A stretch of 64,000 bases of DNA from assembly GCA_965199815.1 (NCBI GenBank), contig CBDATE010000033.1, positions 372,001 to 436,000 on the forward strand, given 5' to 3'. This stretch comes from Azotimanducus sp965199815. Lineage in GTDB: Bacteria; Pseudomonadota; Gammaproteobacteria; Pseudomonadales; Azotimanducaceae. The position numbers and the translations under genes are program-made. Positions within the stretch are counted from its first letter, which is position 1, and each line of letters opens with the position of its first letter. Positions 60,101 to 64,000 of this stretch are shown piece by piece. The notes under the pieces were generated by a model, which had not been told where the DNA came from, did not search any database, and saw only the letters and a program-made list of their open reading frames with translations.

Positions 60101-62064
60101 CGAACGGCTACAGCGTACGCTGGCGCAAGAAAGGGCCGGGCAACGCGCTCACGCCGGTGAACAGGGTGACGGGCACATCCTTCACGATTCCCGATCTGAT
60201 CAATGGTCAGGAGTATGTGGTACGTATCGAGACGCGCACCGCGACCAATGACGGCGTACAGGGTGGCACAGTGGTGACGGCCACGGGAACGCCTGTGGAA
60301 GACGAGGTCGCGCCGCCACCTCCGCCTCCGCCTCCGCCCACGCCCACACCTCCGGCTGTTGACGAGCGGGGCTTGCCGAGGGTGAGTATTGAAGATGCGT
60401 CAGCCATGGAGGGGGATGATCTGGAGTTCCGTGTGGTGCTCTCCAAGGCAGTACGGCATCGGGTGAAGGTGTACTGGGCGACACGGCCGGGGACGGCGAC
60501 GGCGAATCGGGACTATAAGTCAGCGGCTGGTGCGGTGGTGTTCAGGCCGGGCGTGACGGAGCGCAGGATTCGTGTGCGGACGATGGAAGACAGCCACAAC
60601 GACCCGGATGAGACGATGCAGGTACGCCTGTCGAGTCCGCGCGGGGTGTTGATAGAGGATGGCAGAGCGGTCGGCAGGATCAATAACTGGGATGCGCTGC
60701 CGGTGGCGTGGCTGGCGCGCTTCGGGCGAGCGGTGACGGAACAGGCGCTCGAGGGTGTCGAGCAGCGGTTGACGGCCCCGCGGGAAGCGGGGACGCGGGG
60801 TACCCTGGCCGGGATGACGCTTGCCGGATTGACCACGAGCAACTTCACGCACACGGGCGCGATGGATGCAGCCGGTGGCAGCCTTGCCTTCTGGGGTCGG
60901 GGTGCCCGCGCGGACTTCCGCGGACTCGACGGTGTGGTGCATCTCGATGGTCAGACAGAAACCGTTACTCTGGGAGCGGACTACGCCAGAGATGCGTGGC
61001 TGACCGGTGTCATGCTGACGAGCAGTCGCGGCACTGGCGGGTATCAGGGTGTGGCGAGTGGGGAGGTCGAGGTCTCCCTGAACGCAGCGATACCCTATGG
61101 TTCCTACCGGTTCTCGGAGCGGCTGGATGTGTGGGGAGCTGTCGGGCGTGGCGCGGGTGTATTGACGCTCACACCGGAGGGTGAGGGCAGCATCGAGGCT
61201 GATCTTGACTGGAGCATGGTGTCGGCTGGGCTGCGCGGCGGGTTGTTCGGGGCGGCGGGACATGGTCCGGCCGTGACGCTGGTATCGGATGTGCTCTGGT
61301 CGCGCACTGGGTCGGGTCGAGTGGAAGCGGGTGAGAGGCATTCGAGCCTGGCCTCGTCCGAGGCAGATAGTTCGCGGCTGCGGCTGGGTCTCGAGGGGAG
61401 TTGGGCGGTGACGCTGGGGAATGTCGGCGCGGTGACACCGAAGCTGGAAGCGGGAGTGCGTCATGACGACGGCGATGCCGAGCAAGGCTTCGGAGTGGAA
61501 GTCGGTGGCGGGCTGGTGTGGACGCTGCCTGCACTTGGGCTGACCTTTGATGTGTCCGGTCGTACCTTGCTGACGCATGAAGACGATGGGCAGGAAGCAC
61601 ACGGGTTCTCGGCGGCGCTGAACTTTGATCCGAGCGCGGCGAGTACGCGTGGCTTCACGCTGAACCTGCGTCAGGACATCGGCGGGCCGTCGAGTGGCGG
61701 GGTACAGGCGCTGTTCGCCTCGGAGCTTCCCGGTATTGGCGACACAGGCATGGGCATGGGCGGCGGCTCAGCAGGTACGAGTGCTGGCACTCGCTGGACG
61801 CTGGAGACGGCGTACGGGCTGGCGGCCTACGGCGACAAGTTCACGCTGAGCCCGAGCTTCGGCCTGGCTGCTTCCGATACCTCGGTTGATTTTCATCTCG
61901 GCTGGCAACTGATGCCGGAGCTCAGTGAAGACGCGCTGAATCTCTCGCTGACATTCAAGGTCACGCGCCGCGAGCTGCTCGATGTGGGGACTGGCAACAG
62001 CATCGGTACGCCGGAGCAAGACCCCGAACACGGAGTGCAGATGGAGGTAAGCGCTCGCTGGTAA
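51301..62064 (+). CDS. Giant Calx-beta/FN3/Ig-like autotransporter adhesin
   Basis: The open frame from GTG 51301 encodes 3587 residues. Order: two near-identical 478-residue units (1-478, 479-956), each with two Calx-beta domains (DEDATSGAVTLEVTLSES...; DEGDSGNTDITFTVTLEG), an FN3 domain and a Big/Ig-like domain. A long array follows (about 957-2790) of He_PIG/cadherin-like (FSDADSGDSLTYTAQQTDG) and FN3 modules, then two more FN3 repeats, a proline linker (about 3003-3018), another Calx-beta, and a C-terminal autotransporter beta-barrel (about 3132-3587, LARFGRAVTEQALEGVEQRL to the final W). The true N-terminus with signal peptide lies upstream across the poly-C tract, so this GTG is only the first in-frame start in the present, probably OFF, phase. 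It is probably a surface adhesin. Confidence 0.9.
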   Translation: MTVSSSDAQRGEIDEDATSGAVTLEVTLSESSTEAVTVAYATADFSSTDTAVSSSSIDPATAGTDYTAASGTLTFAAGETRKTITVSISDDVNRERDELFKVGLSSATGGATIATTGSEATILIDDDDPLPKATITASVPGLTSTGAPGATSTAPEGFLSVDEGDSGNTDITFTVTLEGTDYLDTNFVVKSIDGSATGNEDYRKLSLRLSNGVVLIAPGQTTGTVTLSVVGDENYEPDETLFLLFTHNRAGVITNSADDRGFRVEVTITNDDAVMATSASNLQARPAGSGNLAVSWDPAFGAPNGYSVRWRKASESDTALSAVNTVTATSYTITGLDNDTSYHVRLDTRNLANDGIASGTSLTTAATPTAGAAPTVSAIANQSARVGEPFEVDVDATPGTAGDSLQYQAASSAPAVATVTPTALTAHSANSQVTVTPVAAGTATITVTVSDGTEVGTETFNVTVSQPTLSIAPVAGNGVTVSSSDAQRGEIDEDATSGAVTLEVTLSESSTEVVTVAYATADFSSTDTAVSSSSIDPATAGTDYTAASGTLTFAAGETRKTITVSISDDVNRERDELFKVGLSSATGGATIASSGSEATILIDDDDPLPKATITASVPGLTSTGAPGATPTTPEGFLSVAEGDSGNTDITFTVTLEGTDYLDTNFVVRSIDGSATGNEDYRKLSLRLSNGVVLIAPGQTTGTVTLSVVGDENYEPDETLFLLFTHNRAGVITNSADDRGFRVEVTITNDDAVMATSASNLQARPAGSGNLAVSWDPAFGAPNGYSVRWRKASESDTALSAVNTVTATSYTITGLDNDTSYHVRLDTRNLANDGIASGTSLTTNATPTAGAAPTVTAIANQSARAGQPFEVDVDATPGTAGDSLQYQAASSAPAVATVTPTALTAHDANSQVTVTPVAAGTATITVTVSDGTEVGTETFDVTVSQVTLGYSAPPPTLTVDTPITALTATATGFGSATVTYSVTTGTLPAGLNISTGSGAISGTPTAASTTTTTVTVTATAGTGMDTQTATADITFPAVGKATLAKPTNLAVKANSSTRTGFTVTWDAVPNAAGYTATAVQGSNSFTGTVSTSGTTPEAEFTGLTANTTYTVTVTATGDANYSMSEASDEFDVTTAANQVPTVGTAIPDQTAMVDTAFEYSFPAGTFSDADSDSLTYTAQQTDGTTDSALPTWLTFTASERKLAGTPQSGDIGTLMVKVTASDGMGGSVSDTFDIVVSVADTAPAFASSATIADKTFTVDIEITAFTLPEATGGNGTISYALTPDLPTGLSLNESTREVSGTPTAAATVATYTWRASDGDTNTANSDSSALTFMLTVNKATLATPSNLGLKANTQSKTGFTVTWDAVSNATGYTATATPSGGTAVTGTVSTPSSGPEAAFTGLTAGTTYTVSVVATGNTANYEASTAATLSQATAANSAPTVATAIPDQTATTGTAFSFTLPAGTFSDADSGDSLTYTAQQTDGTTDSALPTWLTFTAGTGVFSGTPTSTDTGTLSVKVTASDGTDSVSDTFDIVVSAADTAPAFAGGTTIADKTFTVDAEITAFTLPEATGGNGTISYALTPGLPAGLSVDTSTREVSGTPTAAAAEATYTWRASDGDVNTANSDSSALTFMLTVNKATLATPMVTVSAQDGKLTASWGGIANAASYEVEYKQSTSDTWLGNDDDTSPAEIDSLTNGTEYDVRVRAKAASSSTNYEDSAWSDVAKGTPVAADVAPSFGSETIAAQTWTVGTEVDVTLPAATGGNGTVSYALTPALPGGVSLDATTRKVSGTPTAAAAEATYTWRASDSDSNTADADTAELTFSVTVGKGTLATPSNLGLKANTQSKTGFTVTWDAVTNVTGYTATATPSGGTAVTGTVSVPSTGPEAVFTGLTAGTTYTVSVVATGNTANYEASTAATLSQATAANSAPSITDITDKSTTFGTNLLVDVDATDTNAEDTLQYQASSGDAAVATVSPTALTALDANSQITVTPVAAGTATITVTVSDGTDSVSDTFDIVVSAADTAPAFADSATIADKTFTVDTEITAFTLPEATGGNGTISYVLTPDLPTGLSLDTSTREVSGTPTAAATATTYTWRASDGDANTANSDSSALTFMLTVNKATLATPSNLALKANTQSKTGFTVSWTAVTNATGYTATATPSGGTAVTGTVSVPSSGPEAAFTGLTAGTTYTVSVVATGNTANYEASTAATLSQATAANSAPTVANAIPDQMATTGTAFSFTLPAGTFSDADSGDSLTYTAQQTDGTTDSALPTWLSFTAGTGVFSGTPTSTDTGTLSVKVTASDGAASVSDTFDIVVSAADTAPAFASGTTIADKTFTVDAEITAFTLPEATGGNGTIGYALTPDLPTGLSVDTGTREVSGTPTAAAEATYTWRASDGDANTANSDSSALTFMLTVNKATLGTPSNLALKANTQSKTGFTVSWTAVTNATGYTATATPSGGTAVTGTVSVPSSGPEAVFTGLTAGTTYTVSVVATGNTANYEASTAATLSQATAANAAPSITDITDKTATFGTNLLVDVDATDTNPEDTLQYRASSGDTAVATVSPTSLTALDANSQVTVVPVAAGTATITVTVSDGTASPTDTFVVTVSRTQLGTPVVTVSAQDGKLTASWADVTNAASYEVEYKESASDTWLGNDDDTSPAEIDSLTNGTEYDVRVRAKAASSSTTYEDSAWSEVVKGTPVEADVVPSFGSETIAAQTWTVGTEVDVTLPAATGGNGTISYELTPALPNEVTLNAAMRRVAGTPTAAAAEATYTWRASDSDSNTANSDTAVLIFQVTVVDMAPIMTPTQVSNLQVSAGDGSLEVSWTAASVAPNGYSVRWRERGPGNALTPVNEVDGTSFTIPDLINGQEYVVRVETRNAADDGVQGGTVVTTTGTPVEEAPVVTPTQVSNLQVSAGDGSLEVSWTAASVAPNGYSVRWRKKGPGNALTPVNRVTGTSFTIPDLINGQEYVVRIETRTATNDGVQGGTVVTATGTPVEDEVAPPPPPPPPPTPTPPAVDERGLPRVSIEDASAMEGDDLEFRVVLSKAVRHRVKVYWATRPGTATANRDYKSAAGAVVFRPGVTERRIRVRTMEDSHNDPDETMQVRLSSPRGVLIEDGRAVGRINNWDALPVAWLARFGRAVTEQALEGVEQRLTAPREAGTRGTLAGMTLAGLTTSNFTHTGAMDAAGGSLAFWGRGARADFRGLDGVVHLDGQTETVTLGADYARDAWLTGVMLTSSRGTGGYQGVASGEVEVSLNAAIPYGSYRFSERLDVWGAVGRGAGVLTLTPEGEGSIEADLDWSMVSAGLRGGLFGAAGHGPAVTLVSDVLWSRTGSGRVEAGERHSSLASSEADSSRLRLGLEGSWAVTLGNVGAVTPKLEAGVRHDDGDAEQGFGVEVGGGLVWTLPALGLTFDVSGRTLLTHEDDGQEAHGFSAALNFDPSAASTRGFTLNLRQDIGGPSSGGVQALFASELPGIGDTGMGMGGGSAGTSAGTRWTLETAYGLAAYGDKFTLSPSFGLAASDTSVDFHLGWQLMPELSEDALNLSLTFKVTRRELLDVGTGNSIGTPEQDPEHGVQMEVSARW

Positions 62065-62086
62065 ACTCTGTTATTCAGAGGTTCCC
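62063..62086 (-). repeat. Dispersed hairpin element, minimal copy, reversed (hairpin 1 only)
   Basis: Only the first hairpin remains, slightly degenerate (loop TTATT). It overlaps the stop codon of the autotransporter (62062-62064) and the stop of bamD (62071-62073), so it may end both convergent transcripts. Confidence 0.75.
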
Positions 62087-63036
62087 TCGGGCTGGCGAAT
62101 GCGAATAGGCGGTGGCGGGTTTGGTCGATCAAGCAGTCCGAAGGTCAATATATTGATCCAGGATCTGTCGCGATTGCGCACCACTTCTTCAAGCAGGAAG
62201 TTGCCCTCACCGTCAAACCCGGAGTGCTCCGGGTAGTTGGTGGCGAGCACACGAAGCGCATCATTGGCGACATCGGTCAGCCCGAGGCGATAGTTGGCCT
62301 CGATCATGATGACCAGCGCCTCCGGCGTTCCCGGAGCACCGGGGTAATTCTCCACGACGTATCGTGCGCGATTGGCGGCCGCCACGAAGCCCCCGCGACG
62401 CATATAGAAATCCGCGATTTCCAGTTCCGATTCAGCGAGCACATTACGCAGGTAGATCATGCGCTGGCGCGCATCGGGCGCATATCGTGAGGCCGGAAAA
62501 CGCACTACAAGCTGGTTGAAGTCGGCGAATGCAGATTCCACGCTGGTCATGTCGCGGCGCGCTACCTGCGCCGTGCCGATGCGGTCAAGATAGCCGCGCC
62601 CGGATTCGTACTGCGACAGGCCACGCAGATAGAAAGCGTAGTCCACATTGGCGTGTTGTGGATGCAGCCTGATGAATCTGTCTGCCGAACTGATGGCCGC
62701 ATCCTGATCATAGGCCATGAAGTGTGCATAAATGAGTTCGAGTTGCGCCTGTTCGGCATAGCTGCCGAAGGGGAATCTGGTTTCGAGTGCTTCGAGCTTG
62801 TCGATGGCGGCGCTGTAATTGGCGGAACGAAGACTCGACTGGGCGCTTCGATAGAGCACCTGCTCGCTCGATTCGGGGACTTCCTCTTCGTCTCCGTCAA
62901 ACGGCCAGAGGCCACCGAGTGCCGCACACCCGGACAGTGCGAGTGCGAGCAGCGGCAATACGAGCGCAGCGAAGCAAGTGCGCCAGCGGCTCGCCAGCGA
63001 GCGAGCGGGCATGATATGCGAGACCGACTCAATCAT
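62071..63036 (-). CDS. bamD: Outer-membrane assembly lipoprotein BamD
   Basis: A 321-residue precursor with a lipoprotein signal (ALALSGC, lipidated C37 from this start). The mature part has TPR-like repeats of the YfiO/BamD type: EQVLYRSAQSSLRSANYSAAIDKLEALETRFPFGSYAEQAQLELIYAHF and RFIRLHPQHANVDYAFYLRGL. It works with BamA to insert beta-barrel proteins, including the neighbouring autotransporter. The start is 63036 or 63012; both keep the lipobox. It is divergent from rluD. Confidence 0.95.
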   Translation of the reverse strand: MIESVSHIMPARSLASRWRTCFAALVLPLLALALSGCAALGGLWPFDGDEEEVPESSEQVLYRSAQSSLRSANYSAAIDKLEALETRFPFGSYAEQAQLELIYAHFMAYDQDAAISSADRFIRLHPQHANVDYAFYLRGLSQYESGRGYLDRIGTAQVARRDMTSVESAFADFNQLVVRFPASRYAPDARQRMIYLRNVLAESELEIADFYMRRGGFVAAANRARYVVENYPGAPGTPEALVIMIEANYRLGLTDVANDALRVLATNYPEHSGFDGEGNFLLEEVVRNRDRSWINILTFGLLDRPNPPPPIRIRQPEGTSE

Positions 63037-63109
63037 GGCATGCTCGAAGCTCGTGAAGCGCGCTCCGGCACATTGGAGAACTTGGTGAACAGAACTTGGT
63101 GAACATGGT

Positions 63110-64000
63110 ATGAGCGAGGAAGACAAGGATCAACTGCGTCAGGTTGCAAGTGTACCCAAACTGCTGGCATCCCGTCGGCTCGACCACGCCGCCAGGCTGC
63201 TCTTTCCCGAGTATTCGCGCAGTCTGCTCAGCCAGTGGATTCGCCAGGGTCGCCTGACACTTGGCGGACATTCGGTACTCCCGAAACACAAGGTGAGCGA
63301 GGGCGATATCCTGCACCTGACACCGGAGCAGGTGCGCGTCGAGAGCGAAGCCGCGGCGCAGGCCATGCATCTCGACATACTGTTCGAGGACGATGCCGTT
63401 ATCGTGTTGCACAAGCCCGCCGGTCTGGTGGTGCATCCGGGCGCGGGACACACGCAGGGTACGCTGATGAACGGACTCCTGCATCACAGGCCGTCGCTGC
63501 GCGCCCTGCCACGTGCCGGACTCGTGCACCGCCTGGATGTTGGCACCTCGGGGCTCATGCTGGTAGCCGCCAGTGAGCGCGCGCGCAGGATTCTCATCGA
63601 GGATCTTGCCGCGCGCAGAGTGGGGCGGTTGTATCAGGCGTTTGTCGAAGGCCGCATGATTGCCGGCGCAGAGTTCGATGCGCCCATTGGTCGTCATCCG
63701 CGGCAGCGAACCCGTCAGTGGGTTCGCGCAGACGGACGTGATGCCCGTACCAGTGTGCGTGTTGTCAGGCGCCATGTTGCACACACTCTGGTGCAGGCGC
63801 GCCTGCATACCGGTCGCACACATCAGATTCGCGTACACCTGTCGCATGCCGGGTTTCCTCTGGTGGGCGACAGTCAATACGGCGCGCGCGGCTTGCTGCC
63901 GTCACAGCCGACACCAGCGCTGACGAGGGCGCTGAGAGGTGTCAGTCGCCCCATGCTGCACGCGCGGCAGCTGACCTTCAATCACCCGCTTGATGCCACA
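63110..64000 (+). CDS. rluD: 23S rRNA pseudouridine synthase RluD (3' end beyond window)
   Basis: 297 residues are visible before the edge. An N-terminal S4-like domain (RRLDHAARLLFPEYSRSLLSQWIRQGRLTLGG) precedes the RluA-family catalytic domain with HRLDVGTSGLMLV, where the Asp is catalytic, and later TGRTHQIRVHLSH. bamD divergent from rluD is the usual gammaproteobacterial arrangement, which supports RluD over RluC. Confidence 0.95.
   Translation, partial: MSEEDKDQLRQVASVPKLLASRRLDHAARLLFPEYSRSLLSQWIRQGRLTLGGHSVLPKHKVSEGDILHLTPEQVRVESEAAAQAMHLDILFEDDAVIVLHKPAGLVVHPGAGHTQGTLMNGLLHHRPSLRALPRAGLVHRLDVGTSGLMLVAASERARRILIEDLAARRVGRLYQAFVEGRMIAGAEFDAPIGRHPRQRTRQWVRADGRDARTSVRVVRRHVAHTLVQARLHTGRTHQIRVHLSHAGFPLVGDSQYGARGLLPSQPTPALTRALRGVSRPMLHARQLTFNHPLDAT

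Overview
The window is 64 kb of GC-rich chromosomal DNA from a gammaproteobacterium, probably an aerobic marine or aquatic heterotroph; the genus cannot be told from sequence alone. The assignment rests on gammaproteobacterial gene groupings: cmk-rpsA-ihfB-lapA, hslV-hslU-DUF971-ubiE-ubiB, hisE-tatA-tatB-tatC, rplU-rpmA-obg-proB/rpsT, and a TonB2-type energy-transduction cluster (DUF3450, TtpC-like, ExbB, ExbD, TonB, TPR). I see no rRNA, phage, transposase or CRISPR genes. There is one tRNA gene (tRNA-Pro, CGG).

Layout. 1-3.7 kb, minus strand: a metal-ion permease followed by a catabolic group (DUF35 zinc-ribbon/OB protein, SCP-x-type thiolase, Rieske oxygenase cut by the window edge). 4-6.7 kb: a small membrane protein and a TerB-like protein on plus, then tatC, tatB, tatA and hisE on minus. 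6.8-11.3 kb: a beta-helix lipoprotein paired with a TonB-dependent receptor. 11.5-18.3 kb: a small lipoprotein, an LLM oxidoreductase, then ubiB, ubiE, DUF971, hslU, hslV and a SPOR protein. 18.6-25.8 kb: clpB, two overlapping amidohydrolases, an SDR and a dienelactone hydrolase. 25.9-31.4 kb: the TonB2-type operon. 31.5-35.1 kb: ribE, cmk, rpsA, ihfB, lapA. 35.3-40.6 kb: a ComEA-like protein, tRNA-Pro, ispB, rplU, rpmA, obg, proB, rpsT. 40.8-49.1 kb: a PilZ protein, a three-subunit molybdenum hydroxylase (large subunit frameshifted) with a MoaD-like protein, a Bcr/CflA exporter, a DUF815 ATPase and a CoA-transferase. 49.1-50.9 kb: a DUF4143 ATPase behind a duplicated, palindrome-bearing upstream unit. 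51-62 kb: a giant Calx-beta/FN3 autotransporter. 62-64 kb: bamD and a partial rluD.

Three things stand out. First, the 3587-codon autotransporter frame has a signal peptide encoded just upstream, but a run of 25 C's separates that peptide from any start codon in frame; changing the tract length would join it to an ATG, so this looks like a phase-variable surface protein recorded in the OFF state. Second, six intergenic loci carry one repeat family: two full 153-bp copies made of five consecutive hairpins, and four shorter copies that always keep hairpin 1 and lose modules from the hairpin-5 end; one full copy splits rplU from rpmA. Third, the DUF4143 ATPase has its upstream region and first codons duplicated, each copy containing a long palindrome in which one base pair has changed compensatorily.

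Together the genes describe an envelope-rich cell: TonB-driven uptake, Tat export, outer-membrane assembly (BamD), a giant adhesin, ubiquinone-based respiration, and accessory oxidative catabolism (Rieske/thiolase group, Mo-hydroxylase, amidohydrolases). All calls come from reading motifs by eye; no database search was run.
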